64,000 nucleotides of DNA from a virus: the IMG/VR virus record IMGVR_UViG_3300037247_000655, positions 1 through 64,000 of that record. One strand, written 5' to 3'. Below are positions 6,422-14,203 of this stretch, piece after piece. The translations under genes and the position numbers were made by a program. The notes under the pieces were generated by a model. The model was not told the DNA's origin. It saw only the letters and a list, made by a program, of their open reading frames with translations, and did no database searches. Each line of letters starts with the position of its first letter. Within the stretch, counting starts at the first letter, position 1.

Positions 6422-6706
6422 ATGAAACAACCTGCACTCGACAGAATAGCACAAGTTGGTGATACGATTCGTATAACTACTAGAACGTTATCATTATGTG
6501 GAGAAAAACTTATTGTAACTTATTCATCACAACGGGGAGTCATGGCTCAACATCCTGAAGGAAGTTACAACCCATGGAGTTTTCTTCATAGTCATTATGA
6601 AGTGGTTGAAAGTGGAGATAAGGGTTCTTGTGAACTTTGCCATGATTGTAATGGTACAGGAAAAATTCAATTATTCACTTCTACTATTAAATGTAGTTGT
6701 ACGTAG
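6422..6706 (+). CDS. SH3-like plus zinc half-domain protein, family A copy 1
   Basis: Residues about 10-60 hold a GDTIRITTR-type beta barrel start. The C-terminus has CHDCNGTGKIQLF followed by CSC, a CxxCxGxG motif as in half of a DnaJ zinc finger. Three related copies or remnants follow within 2.4 kb (7544, 7887, 8792). The role is unknown; zinc binding follows from the Cys pattern. Confidence 0.75.
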   Translation: MKQPALDRIAQVGDTIRITTRTLSLCGEKLIVTYSSQRGVMAQHPEGSYNPWSFLHSHYEVVESGDKGSCELCHDCNGTGKIQLFTSTIKCSCT

Positions 6707-6737
6707 TAATGGTGTCCAAGATTAAAGAAGGATAAAA

Positions 6738-6851
6738 ATGACTTATCTGATTGGTGTGATATGGGCGTTACTCTGCATATTCTTTATTTTTGTATTAATA
6801 CTACCTATTCAAGTATGGATACGACTATGGAAATCTATATGGACGAAATAA
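6738..6851 (+). CDS. Tiny membrane protein, 37 aa
   Basis: GAAGGATAAAA precedes ATG ACT TAT. The product is a single long hydrophobic helix (about residues 3-25) followed by a basic Trp-rich tail, a typical inner-membrane N-out or N-in peptide. The downstream ATG at 6852 follows its stop directly. Confidence 0.65.
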   Translation: MTYLIGVIWALLCIFFIFVLILPIQVWIRLWKSIWTK

Positions 6852-6894
6852 ATGAACAAACATAAGTGGAATTGGCAGAGGACGTACCATCCAA

Positions 6895-7149
6895 GTGAGA
6901 GAGGGTGTCTGTTCTAGAGCCAAGAAGGGACTCTTGAGTTTAACAGTCTCACCAGATATAGCCGTAGGGGTGAAGCCTAACCTATGGGTGGCTCAGGCGT
7001 GTCTTCCCTATTGGGCGCGTGTAGCAGATCGCAGAATCCCTGGTAGACAAACGGCTGAGGTTTTGGCTAAAGATCTTCTAATTGGGGCATATATCGCTAT
7101 CGTACAAGAGATGAAACTTCACGGTATTGAGTTGCCAGACACAGAATAG
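6895..7149 (+). CDS. Family B protein, copy 1, start uncertain
   Basis: The C-terminal half (AEVLAKDLLIGAYIAIVQEMK) aligns with the 8326-8625 protein (AARLVEEMLMDYYTSITREMK), so the two are paralogues. The only in-frame start is GTG at 6895 without a good ribosome binding site. An ATG at 6852, right after the previous gene, opens another frame (MNKHKWNWQRTY) that stops at 6905. A frameshift between the two frames is plausible. Function unknown. Confidence 0.55.
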   Translation: MREGVCSRAKKGLLSLTVSPDIAVGVKPNLWVAQACLPYWARVADRRIPGRQTAEVLAKDLLIGAYIAIVQEMKLHGIELPDTE

Positions 7150-7161
7150 GAGTAATTGACA

Positions 7162-7530
7162 ATGAGAGGACCGTATACTTTTGAAGAGAAAGATCCAGAT
7201 GATGAATATAAATATGCCGTAGGTGACTGGATCAAGAGCGATGATAGCATTTGTGCGTTTTGGAAAATTAGCAAACAACTAAAATTGGACGGCTTACTTG
7301 CCTATGATGTGATGTTTATGTCAGGAGATTTATCAAAGAGAGGACTAAGACACATTGGCGATTTTTCAGCAGTATGGGAACACGATGTACGTCCATTGAC
7401 TGACCAGAGAGATATTCTTTTGTGTCGTGCATCAGACCTCAAGCTCCAAGAATATGAACTATTAAAACGAGCCAAACAACTTGGAAGTGATTGTGACGCT
7501 TTGATGAGATCCAGGGAATTAATAAAATAA
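7162..7530 (+). CDS. Hypothetical protein, 122 aa
   Basis: ATAGGAG lies upstream of ATG at 7162. It opens with a beta-rich part (YKYAVGDWIKSDDS) and ends with a helix rich in Leu, Lys and Glu (about residues 85-120), likely coiled coil. Unknown function. Confidence 0.65.
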   Translation: MRGPYTFEEKDPDDEYKYAVGDWIKSDDSICAFWKISKQLKLDGLLAYDVMFMSGDLSKRGLRHIGDFSAVWEHDVRPLTDQRDILLCRASDLKLQEYELLKRAKQLGSDCDALMRSRELIK

Positions 7531-7543
7531 GGAGAAGCAACAA

Positions 7544-7700
7544 ATGGGTAATAAATTGACTCTTTATTATTCTGTAGAAAATTGTATTGAAAAGAGATCC
7601 ATCCACACATTCGGCGTCTTGCTCCAAGTGTAATGGCACTGGTAAGATAATGCTATTAACATCTACGGTAGATTGTGAATGCAATGAAACTGTCTGAAAT
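7544..7700 (+). pseudogene. Remnant of a family A zinc half-domain gene
   Basis: An ATG at 7544 after AAGGAGAAGCAACAA opens a frame that stops after 29 codons. In another frame the DNA from about 7599 encodes SCSKCNGTGKIMLLTSTVDC and then a final CEC, nearly the C-terminus of the family A proteins. The barrel domain is missing. This is best read as a decayed or partially deleted duplicate. Confidence 0.6.
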
Positions 7701-7890
7701 AGAACTAGGAATGATAGTCTGGGTTCCCAAGATATACTCAGACGGATACGAGTCTATGATTGTGATTGATAAGCCACAGGTACTAGTTAATAACCGTTTG
7801 TTGACATACGTGAAGTTGGGAGTGGATGAAGGCAGGGGCAAGTATTATACCTCCAGGTGGGCTCGTATCTTGAGGAAGGAAAAGCCATGA
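7684..7890 (+). CDS. Hypothetical protein, 68 aa
   Basis: ATG at 7684 (MKLSEIELGMIVWVPKIY) lies inside the zinc half-domain remnant; a GTG at 7675 is also possible. It has a barrel-like beta pattern (MIVWVPK ... MIVIDKPQ) and ends with ATGA overlap onto the next gene. Function unknown. Confidence 0.6.
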   Translation: MKLSEIELGMIVWVPKIYSDGYESMIVIDKPQVLVNNRLLTYVKLGVDEGRGKYYTSRWARILRKEKP

Positions 7891-8339
7891 AGGCGCAGCC
7901 GGGTGATAAGATTATTGTGACACAACGAGATTGTCGTTGTCACGGTGCGATCGGTTTTGTCCACTCCTCTGATGAGATATTTAACCGAATTTGGGTCAAT
8001 AAAACAGGTGGTTGGGGGCAATTTTGGCTAAACAATGGATCCTATAAGATCCTTGAAGATACAGATGTCCCTGAAGTTGGCGATTCTATTATTATTACAA
8101 CTAGGGCTTGGGGAAAAGATCGTTACAAAACATTTGAGATATCAGCTATAGATGGGTGTTATACAAAAATAGCCGATAGCTTAGAGTGGTGGGCCAATCC
8201 TTATTTATATAAGGATGAATATAAAATATTGAAAAGAAACCCAAAGACTTCTAAACAAACTTGCTTAGATTGCAACGGAACAGGACAGATACAGTTATTC
8301 TCTTCTACGGTTAGGTGTGAATGTAATGAAAAAGATTAA
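7887..8339 (+). CDS. Double SH3-like plus zinc half-domain protein, family A copy 2
   Basis: GGAAGGAAAAGCC precedes the ATG at 7887. Two related barrel segments occur, one starting PGDKIIVTQR (residue about 5) and one starting VGDSIIITTR (about 67), so the N-terminal unit is internally duplicated. The C-terminus holds CLDCNGTGQIQLF and CEC. It overlaps both neighbours, indicating an operon. Role unknown. Confidence 0.75.
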   Translation: MKAQPGDKIIVTQRDCRCHGAIGFVHSSDEIFNRIWVNKTGGWGQFWLNNGSYKILEDTDVPEVGDSIIITTRAWGKDRYKTFEISAIDGCYTKIADSLEWWANPYLYKDEYKILKRNPKTSKQTCLDCNGTGQIQLFSSTVRCECNEKD

Positions 8340-8625
8340 TTGGAAACCAATAGTGATGAAATGGAGAACCAAAGCCACTTATAATCTTGAGGCAAGGATG
8401 GGCAATGTTAATTTGTTATGTTCGCATTATAAGACTCTTACTGGTAAACATGAGTGGAGGGCTATGGTATCCATTAACTACATTTCTTCATCCACAAAAA
8501 AAGGACCATTTAGACGCTCCTTAGCAAAAGCAACAGATGATGCGGCTCGGCTTGTTGAGGAAATGTTAATGGATTACTACACAAGTATCACACGAGAAAT
8601 GAAATGTTGCGGAGTTGGTATGTGA
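8326..8625 (+). CDS. Family B protein, copy 2
   Basis: Start ATG at 8326 overlaps the end of the preceding gene. It is a mixed alpha/beta protein of 99 aa whose C-terminal helix matches 6895-7149. The order family A then family B is repeated in both places. Unknown function. Confidence 0.65.
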   Translation: MKKINWKPIVMKWRTKATYNLEARMGNVNLLCSHYKTLTGKHEWRAMVSINYISSSTKKGPFRRSLAKATDDAARLVEEMLMDYYTSITREMKCCGVGM

Positions 8626-8807
8626 TGGCTGATACCCCAAGAGAATTTTATGACGAGCTGATTGATAAAATAGGCGGCTTGCTCTTTGGTACTCCACAGG
8701 CTCACATGGCTTATCCATACAGGATACTTGTCGACGCGTGGCTTAAGAAGAATGGGCTTGGGCCAGACGACATAGAGAGGTGGATGGCTAAGTGTCAGCA
8801 AAAGTAG
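8625..8807 (+). CDS. Hypothetical protein, 60 aa
   Basis: Starts MADTPREFYDEL, one base overlapping the previous stop (TGATG), with GGAG 10 nt upstream. Helical, with no motif recognised. Confidence 0.6.
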   Translation: MADTPREFYDELIDKIGGLLFGTPQAHMAYPYRILVDAWLKKNGLGPDDIERWMAKCQQK

Positions 8808-9076
8808 GAGATACAATCGTTGTTATTAATTCCCGTCTGGGAGATTGGTTCAATAAGGAATTCATAGTACATGCTTTAATAAAAACTATGCCTGAGTGGA
8901 TTTATATTAGAGGGGACAATTTTTCTGGATTATCAGCACTGTGTCCATCTGACTACAAGATGATAAAACATTCTTTGGCCACTTCCCGTTCCTCTTTGTC
9001 GTCTTGCTCCTACTGCAAAGGTACAGGAAAAATTAAATTACTAACTTCTACTGTAGATTGTGAGTGTGTTTTATGA
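8792..9076 (+). CDS. SH3-like plus zinc half-domain protein, family A copy 3
   Basis: GTG start at 8792 (MSAKVGDTIVVINSR) inside the end of the preceding gene. The barrel is followed by CSYCKGTGKIKLL and CEC at the C-terminus. Overlaps the next gene as ATGA. Confidence 0.75.
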   Translation: MSAKVGDTIVVINSRLGDWFNKEFIVHALIKTMPEWIYIRGDNFSGLSALCPSDYKMIKHSLATSRSSLSSCSYCKGTGKIKLLTSTVDCECVL

Positions 9077-9462
9077 TTGATCATGAATTGAACATTAAGA
9101 TGGCCGAGCTATGTGGTTTCGTGGTATATCCAGAAGAAGATAGGTTACCAACCCCTGGGCATATCATGTATGTGTACGTTGCCAATGGGTGCCTGTATCT
9201 TGAAGAGCAGGGTGACTCTGTGTGGTGGAATCCAGTTGACGATTGGAATCAGGTATTCCGGTATGTGTTGCCAGCTATGGCTAAATATGGTCTAGATATT
9301 TCTATAGATTACCCGAGGAATCCAAATGGTTTTCATGATGTGATAGTATGCCCAGATCCTACAGGACCCGGCAATTCCACTGCAGCAAGCTTTGAAGATC
9401 AAGAAAATCCGTTACCACGTGTTGTCTGTGAAACTATTTTTAATGCTATTGAGAAGCTTTGA
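9073..9462 (+). CDS. Phage ABA-sandwich-like protein
   Basis: Layout resembles the phage ABA sandwich (DUF2591-like) family: an N-terminal helix (NIKMAELCGF), a central DWNQVFRYVLPAMAKYGLDISI unit, and a terminal RVVCETIFNAIEKL helix. That family is common in phage accessory regions; its function is not established. ATG at 9073 preferred over GTG at 9064. Confidence 0.5.
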   Translation: MIDHELNIKMAELCGFVVYPEEDRLPTPGHIMYVYVANGCLYLEEQGDSVWWNPVDDWNQVFRYVLPAMAKYGLDISIDYPRNPNGFHDVIVCPDPTGPGNSTAASFEDQENPLPRVVCETIFNAIEKL

Positions 9463-9471
9463 GGGGGTATC

Positions 9472-9774
9472 ATGACAAAAAAGACACAAGATTCATTGGC
9501 GTATTTATTTGCAATGATTTGTATGATTGGTGTTTGTTGTTTCATAATCATTGAGATTGTGAATTTGAAGGATAATTCATGTGTTGCTGTTACTCCAAAA
9601 CAATTAATCAGTGGCGTTATAGATCCTTGTGCCAGTCTATTCGGCAGTAGACAAACCATATATTCGTTGCAGTACGTAGGAAAGAGGAAAGAGACGGGCG
9701 CATATTGTGAAGTAAATGTAAGTGTTACAGAGCGCAAATATGAGAGTGCTATGTATGGATATAAAAATGAATAA
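9472..9774 (+). CDS. Small membrane-anchored protein, 100 aa
   Basis: GAGGGGGTATC precedes the ATG. One membrane helix at about residues 9-30 (YLFAMICMIGVCCFIIIEIV) follows a short basic N-terminus; the remaining 70 residues would lie on the far side of the membrane. Function unknown. Confidence 0.7.
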   Translation: MTKKTQDSLAYLFAMICMIGVCCFIIIEIVNLKDNSCVAVTPKQLISGVIDPCASLFGSRQTIYSLQYVGKRKETGAYCEVNVSVTERKYESAMYGYKNE

Positions 9775-9868
9775 TACACCTCTTTGGTTAGACGTGTTTG
9801 CGTTGATTGCTGTGATCATCATTATAGTACTAGCTATTGTATTAGCTTGTGGAGGATGCTTATGTTAG
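9767..9868 (+). CDS. Tiny membrane peptide, 33 aa
   Basis: Starts MNNTPLWLDV inside the end of the previous gene and is one hydrophobic helix ending ACGGCLC. The Cys cluster could be lipid-modified (inference). Short, but its position and overlap fit the operon. Confidence 0.5.
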   Translation: MNNTPLWLDVFALIAVIIIIVLAIVLACGGCLC

Positions 9869-9907
9869 TTATCATTGGCCGGAATGTCCTGTCGCAAGGG
9901 GAGCTTA

Positions 9908-10165
9908 ATGAAATATGCTGAATTTGTAATGCCTATGGCAAGTGATCTGCTTCATTTATCCAATAGAGGATTAGAAGCTCAGGTCGCGAAGCAAATCCCA
10001 AAGATCGTACGGAGGATGCGGAAAGCGGCTATTAAAAGAGAGACGTGTATAGTAGTAGCATGTGCTTCTATGATAGAAGTAGATTATCTTGCAGATATCT
10101 TTAGGGATTATGGATATAGGGTTATAACCGATTGTTTTGAATTAGACATTTACTGGAATGAATGA
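9908..10165 (+). CDS. Hypothetical protein, family C copy 1
   Basis: Start at 9908 (MKYAEFVMPMAS), with AAGGGGAGCTTA before it. The second half (TCIVVACASMIEVDYLADIFRDYGY) aligns with the next gene, so they are tandem paralogues. Alternating strands and helices suggest a small alpha/beta fold. Function unknown. Confidence 0.65.
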   Translation: MKYAEFVMPMASDLLHLSNRGLEAQVAKQIPKIVRRMRKAAIKRETCIVVACASMIEVDYLADIFRDYGYRVITDCFELDIYWNE

Positions 10166-10176
10166 GAGAGTTTGAT

Positions 10177-10503
10177 ATGAAATATAATATTCCAGGTGCA
10201 TCAGAAATGTTTTGTGCATCTAACACTTCTGCAGTTACTATTGCTGAGGATAGGGTGTCGACAATTGTCGCCAACATCAAAAAAATAGCGTCCACTGGAA
10301 AGACTTGGTTGGTTGTTAATTGTCGTTCTAAGATTGAGAGAGAACGTCTCTCTGAGATTCTTACAGATTTTGGATATATTGTTCATGCTTCACTAGAGCC
10401 ATTCGGTGAGATTGCCTTGGTTATTGATTGGTCATCAGTATCAGAGCGGTCAAGTGGGTGTCTAGGATTGTGGGCAAAATTCAAAAAATACTTTACTGGC
10501 TAG
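10177..10503 (+). CDS. Hypothetical protein, family C copy 2
   Basis: MKYNIPGASEMF start at 10177; an ATG at 10162 overlapping the previous stop is the alternative. It shares the TWLVVNCRSKIERERLSEIL and FGY pattern with its neighbour, and has an extra basic aromatic tail (WAKFKKYFTG). Followed directly by a terminator, so it ends the first rightward transcript. Confidence 0.65.
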   Translation: MKYNIPGASEMFCASNTSAVTIAEDRVSTIVANIKKIASTGKTWLVVNCRSKIERERLSEILTDFGYIVHASLEPFGEIALVIDWSSVSERSSGCLGLWAKFKKYFTG

Positions 10504-10524
10504 TATGTCAGGTGTCGGGTAGGG

Positions 10525-10556
10525 TTATTTTCGGTCTCGAAAATAATCTTTTTTAT
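10525..10556 (+). terminator. Rho-independent terminator
   Basis: TTATTTTCG stem (10525-10533), GTCT loop, CGAAAATAA (10538-10546), then TCTTTTTTATTT. Confidence 0.8.
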
Positions 10557-10558
10557 TT

Positions 10559-10587
10559 GCAACAGAGGGCGTCTTTAGGCGTATAAT
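10559..10587 (+). promoter_or_regulatory. Promoter, GCAACA-N17-TATAAT
   Basis: GCAACA 10559-10564 overlapping the end of the terminator T-run, TATAAT 10582-10587. The transcript begins with a hairpin (ACAACG 10588-10593 with CGTTGT 10611-10616). Confidence 0.8.
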
Positions 10588-10625
10588 ACAACGGCGGTGA
10601 AGAGGTACTTCGTTGTTGGTCTTGT

Positions 10626-10841
10626 ATGAGAACTTTAATGGAATCCCACCTACATTTAAATCATTGGACCACTAACTGTTTCAAGCAGGTTGTTACGACT
10701 AAGCAGTATCAAGAGATTTTAGATAAGCATGGACCATGGGTCTTTAGGAGTGGTCAAAGGGCTAATATTAAGGGGAAGAAAATTGGGCTTGGGCGATATG
10801 AGGTTTGGCTGGACTTCCCAGGGAGTATGCATGATGGATAA
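10626..10841 (+). CDS. Hypothetical protein, 71 aa
   Basis: First gene after the 10559 promoter. The only nearby purine-rich site (GAAGAGG) is about 20 nt from the ATG, but the leader hairpin could bring it closer. Basic, with no motif recognised. Confidence 0.5.
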   Translation: MRTLMESHLHLNHWTTNCFKQVVTTKQYQEILDKHGPWVFRSGQRANIKGKKIGLGRYEVWLDFPGSMHDG

Positions 10842-11121
10842 ATGTATTTGTTTCGGTTGTGGTAAAGAGTTGCAAATTGAGCCCGTGGACAACCCCGCTA
10901 CTATACATCCTGTCTATGGTGGCTTGGTTTTTCGTTCTTTGGGTAACTATGGGTCAACTGTTTTTGATCCGATAAGTCCTAGATTTGGTGGCTATAAAGG
11001 TGATTCATTGCTACAGATTGTAATCTGTGACGATTGTGTGACCAAGGAGGGGAAAGGTGTCATGCATGTTTACAATATAGATGATACAGGATCTGCCGAT
11101 ATCCAGACGTTTCGAAGTTAA
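10831..11121 (+). CDS. Zinc-binding protein, 96 aa
   Basis: GGGAG lies before the ATG pair at 10831/10834. Cys pairs CFGC near the start and CDDC near residue 70 would form one treble-clef-like zinc site. Function unknown; many small phage treble-clef proteins bind nucleic acid. Confidence 0.6.
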   Translation: MMDKCICFGCGKELQIEPVDNPATIHPVYGGLVFRSLGNYGSTVFDPISPRFGGYKGDSLLQIVICDDCVTKEGKGVMHVYNIDDTGSADIQTFRS

Positions 11122-11142
11122 ATCTGATTGAGGTACTGTGCG

Positions 11143-11490
11143 ATGAGTGATATTACATATTCATGGTGTGAGCGGTGTCGGAATAATTTTCCGCTAAGGA
11201 CTTCTAAATATGATGCTTTGGAGTTGTCTGGTGAAACATTTTATTGTGACGTTGGGCATCCGTTATTCATTACCCGGAAGAGTGTGGTATCTCGCATGAG
11301 GGGTGCTGGGCGTAGTTCTGACCGGAAGTCTCGCACGATTGATAGGTTGATGAAGAGTCTCGAATCTCAAAGGGGTGTAGCCACTCGCTGTCGTAATCGT
11401 TTAGTGCGTGGGTGTTGTCCCTATTGCGGAATCTTGATGGATAATATTTGTCGCCATGTTAAGTTATACCATAATTTTAAGTCAAAGTGA
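11143..11490 (+). CDS. Zinc-finger protein, 115 aa
   Basis: ATG at 11143 with GAGG upstream. An N-terminal CERC with a later CDVGH pair, then a very basic middle (RKSRTIDRLMKSLESQRG) and a C-terminal CPYC ... HVKLYH that looks like a C2H2-type finger. DNA or RNA binding is likely by family resemblance only. Confidence 0.6.
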   Translation: MSDITYSWCERCRNNFPLRTSKYDALELSGETFYCDVGHPLFITRKSVVSRMRGAGRSSDRKSRTIDRLMKSLESQRGVATRCRNRLVRGCCPYCGILMDNICRHVKLYHNFKSK

Positions 11491-11672
11491 TGATGGCATT
11501 CGAGACATGTCCAAACTGTAATGCGTGGCATACTGATTATATGAAACCTATGGTTTTGTGTGGGCGAGACAAAGAAATGCAGTGTGACGTTTGTGGCCAT
11601 AGTTTTAAGCTACCTGATTGTGATGCTGTGATAGAACTGGCGAGACAACAGAGGGATAAGAAGTATGAATGA
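11490..11672 (+). CDS. Zinc-ribbon protein, 60 aa
   Basis: CPNC near residue 8 and CDVCGH near residue 33 form a zinc ribbon. The start is uncertain among GTG 11487 and ATG 11490/11493, with no clear ribosome binding site, so coupling to the upstream gene is likely. Confidence 0.55.
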   Translation: MMAFETCPNCNAWHTDYMKPMVLCGRDKEMQCDVCGHSFKLPDCDAVIELARQQRDKKYE

Positions 11673-12321
11673 AATTAATATTGTTTCTTTAGACTTAGAG
11701 ACCAGCGGACTAGATGTAGGCTTCCATGTGCCGCTGTCAATCGGTGCTGTTAAACTAGATTTGTTATCCAACGGTTATAATTCAGAAAATTCTTTCTATG
11801 TACAATTAGAATGGGATTCAGCACAAATAGATCCTAAGGCTCTAAAAGTTAACAAATTGGACATAGTTAATCCACCAGGTAAAACAGGTATGTTACACTG
11901 CAATAGTCTTCCCTCGGCTGAGGGTATAGAAGCTTTTAAGACTTGGTTGAACAACACTCCCCGGCCTTATGATGAAAAGATTGTGGCTTTGGGAAAAAAT
12001 GTTGGTTCATTTGACTTGCCAATGTTGAGATCAGTGTGGAATCATGGATGGAATCGTGACTGGCCTTTTCATTACAGGTCTATTGATATTAATACCCTTT
12101 TGTTCACTGTGTGTGAAATTACTGGCTCGTCTTTTGTTGATATATCAAGGGCAGTCTCGGAACGCGCATGGGGTTTGCAGAGACGACTATTCGAGGATGT
12201 TCAAATAACTCACATGCCTCCTCATCACGCCCTTGCAGATGCGTGGTGGAATGTTTTCGCTAGACGGGAATGTATGGTATACTTTGGTCATAAGCTACAG
12301 GAAATTAAGGGGAGTAAATAA
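11665..12321 (+). CDS. DEDDh 3'-5' exonuclease (DnaQ/RNase T-like)
   Basis: Removes nucleotides from 3' ends; in phages such proteins proofread or degrade nucleic acid. Motif ExoI is SLDLETSG (residues about 8-15), ExoII is GKNVGSFDLPML (about 110-121), and ExoIII is HHALADAWWNV (about 187-197), giving Asp, Glu, Asp, His and Asp ligands. The length of 218 aa fits a stand-alone exonuclease. A second, divergent exonuclease lies at 12862. Confidence 0.85.
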   Translation: MNEINIVSLDLETSGLDVGFHVPLSIGAVKLDLLSNGYNSENSFYVQLEWDSAQIDPKALKVNKLDIVNPPGKTGMLHCNSLPSAEGIEAFKTWLNNTPRPYDEKIVALGKNVGSFDLPMLRSVWNHGWNRDWPFHYRSIDINTLLFTVCEITGSSFVDISRAVSERAWGLQRRLFEDVQITHMPPHHALADAWWNVFARRECMVYFGHKLQEIKGSK

Positions 12322-12551
12322 TGGCATCTAGAGGCCCTGTATATAAAGAGGAGAATGCGGTCATTGGCAAGGAATTCCTCGATGAATTGAATGAAGCGGT
12401 TGACGACTTAGCACAAAAAATGAAGGCTAGTTTGCCAATTAAGAATGGTACTTGTAACATCGGTTTCGGTGTCAGCAAGGCGCATCGTAGTTTAGCTGCG
12501 GACAGGGTTATATCTATTGCTAGGGCAATAAAAAGTCTTAAGGGTTGGTAA
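12321..12551 (+). CDS. Hypothetical protein, 76 aa
   Basis: Start overlaps the exonuclease stop by one base. Charged and helical, with a basic second half. Function unknown. Confidence 0.6.
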   Translation: MASRGPVYKEENAVIGKEFLDELNEAVDDLAQKMKASLPIKNGTCNIGFGVSKAHRSLAADRVISIARAIKSLKGW

Positions 12552-12552
12552 T

Positions 12553-12861
12553 ATGAGAGTTCCTCCGAATCATCCTTTAGCAGAACTGTTAGGCAAGTTG
12601 CTTTTCGGTATTGAGAATGTTCCTGTAAAAGAGCAGACTCGGATGGTTCGCCGTGCTAGTAGGGAGGCTACAAAATGGCACGAGAATGAGGTGTCTAGAA
12701 TGAGGTGGTGGATAAAGGACTTCGAGATAGATGCTGTATTGACCGATATGAATTGTCCTGAATGCAATAACCGTCTTGGAGAATTTACCAGACCATATCA
12801 TCCTGGTTGTCACAAGAGTGACTGTGATCTTGGCAATATGCTCTCTGACAAGAAGACATAA
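12553..12861 (+). CDS. Zinc-binding protein, 102 aa
   Basis: Helical N-terminal 60 residues (EQTRMVRRASREATKWHENE) followed by CPECNNRLGE and H-C-C residues, a zinc-ribbon-like C-terminus. It lies between two exonuclease genes with 1-2 bp gaps. Function unknown. Confidence 0.6.
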   Translation: MRVPPNHPLAELLGKLLFGIENVPVKEQTRMVRRASREATKWHENEVSRMRWWIKDFEIDAVLTDMNCPECNNRLGEFTRPYHPGCHKSDCDLGNMLSDKKT

Positions 12862-13416
12862 ATGTCTATTAAGGCACATAAAATCATTGTTGTTGATCTT
12901 GAATTGACATGTTGGGGTGATCCATCTCGTTATGAAGATATGGAGATAATAGAGATTGGTTTGTGTGTACTTGATTGTAAGACGTGGGAAATAGGCAGGA
13001 GATCTTCCATACTGGTCAGACCCAGTCTTTTAGATATTAGTGATTATTGTCGCGAACTCACTGGTTTAACCAAGGATAGATTAAAAGAGAACGGTGTACC
13101 ATTGCACGAAGCTATTAATAGTATCGCTAAGCAGTATTCCACAAAGAAGCTAGGATGGGCTGCATGGGGCAATGGTGACAGGAAGCGTATGGTTCAGGAA
13201 TGTGCTGATAAAAATATACCATATCCATTTACAGATGAATATCTAAATATTTCCCATTTATATGCCATGTCTATTGGTAAAACTACTAGAGTAGGTTTAC
13301 GAAAGGCGATCGGGCGGGCAGGTTTGGAATTTGAGGGTCGTCCACATAGTGCTGCCGATGATGCTTTTAACGCTGCAAGAATACTGCGTTGTATATTGGA
13401 TAACAAAGGGCGTTGA
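12862..13416 (+). CDS. DEDDh 3'-5' exonuclease, ERI1/KapD-like
   Basis: ExoI VDLELTCWG (about residues 11-19), ExoII WAAWGNGDRKRM (about 95-106), and ExoIII PHSAADDAFNAARI (about 160-173) carry the expected acidic residues and His. The ExoI form ELTCW is typical of the ERI1/KapD branch, which acts mainly on RNA 3' ends; the substrate here is not shown. Start immediately follows the upstream stop. Confidence 0.85.
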   Translation: MSIKAHKIIVVDLELTCWGDPSRYEDMEIIEIGLCVLDCKTWEIGRRSSILVRPSLLDISDYCRELTGLTKDRLKENGVPLHEAINSIAKQYSTKKLGWAAWGNGDRKRMVQECADKNIPYPFTDEYLNISHLYAMSIGKTTRVGLRKAIGRAGLEFEGRPHSAADDAFNAARILRCILDNKGR

Positions 13417-13417
13417 T

Positions 13418-13681
13418 ATGAAGAAGAGTGGGTGGAACAAAGCCTCGTCATACTACACGTATGTTTTTATGGGTAGTGTCTTATTGAGCTGTGGTCGTAT
13501 TCGGCTCCGTTCTGGCAGATTTGTTTGGCGCAGTAGATCTACTTTTGAAGGTAATTGTAAAATTGGTCCTGAGAGATCATCCCTTGAATTGGCCAAATAT
13601 GATGCTGAGAGATTAGGTGCTGAATTATTAATTGATTGCCAAAGTGCACTGGATAGAGAAAAAGGAAATTTCGGACTCTAA
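13418..13681 (+). CDS. Hypothetical protein, 87 aa
   Basis: ATG at 13418 (MKKSGWNKAS) directly after the exonuclease. Small beta-rich start then helix. No family recognised. Confidence 0.6.
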   Translation: MKKSGWNKASSYYTYVFMGSVLLSCGRIRLRSGRFVWRSRSTFEGNCKIGPERSSLELAKYDAERLGAELLIDCQSALDREKGNFGL

Positions 13682-13714
13682 AATGTTTCTGTTCGATGCT
13701 ATAGGCGGTTATTA

Positions 13715-13921
13715 ATGGCTGTTAGTTGGGATAAAGAAAATTGCAAACATTGTTCTTGTGTCAATTGGATATATCACGGGGATACTTCTGATTTAACAGT
13801 CCCTGATACTCTGGGTTATGTATGTTGTAGGTGTTTCGGTGTAAATTCATTTTGTGATGGTCTTGACATAGAAGACGACGACCCATCTCTATATGAATTG
13901 GGTTATGAAAATCCTTTTTGA
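13715..13921 (+). CDS. Zinc-binding protein, 68 aa
   Basis: CKHCSC near the N-terminus and CCRCFG near residue 38 give a four-Cys zinc site; the C-terminus is acidic. Weak ribosome binding site. Function unknown. Confidence 0.55.
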   Translation: MAVSWDKENCKHCSCVNWIYHGDTSDLTVPDTLGYVCCRCFGVNSFCDGLDIEDDDPSLYELGYENPF

Positions 13922-13941
13922 TTGGAAAGTGAGAGTGTGGT

Positions 13942-14148
13942 ATGAAGATTGGTAATAGGGTTCGAATAGTTAGGTGTGCACATTGTCCTGCTGTTGTGGG
14001 TAAGGAAGCTACGATAACAGATTTTAGAGTAGAGATGTGTGATACGTATGCTTGTTTACGGTTTGGTCGCGGTAGACCAATGAAGGATCGCCCTAAGTCT
14101 ATAAAGATGGATGACCTGTCCTTAGTCGTGAGAGAAATTGAAGCCTAA
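13942..14148 (+). CDS. KOW/SH3-like small protein
   Basis: MKIGNRVRIVRCAHCPAVVG followed by KEATITDF is a KOW-like opening (a basic strand, then G and short strands). GAGAGTGTGGT lies upstream. Possibly nucleic-acid binding. Confidence 0.6.
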   Translation: MKIGNRVRIVRCAHCPAVVGKEATITDFRVEMCDTYACLRFGRGRPMKDRPKSIKMDDLSLVVREIEA

Positions 14149-14203
14149 TCGGTTTGACTCAAGCAGGATGGTAGATAAGTAATATTGAAAAAAGGATAGA
14201 TTC

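Noticed and set aside
9862-9921. 19-codon frame MLVIIGRNVLSQ
   Set aside because: It has a GGAGG-like site but is very short and overlaps two better genes.
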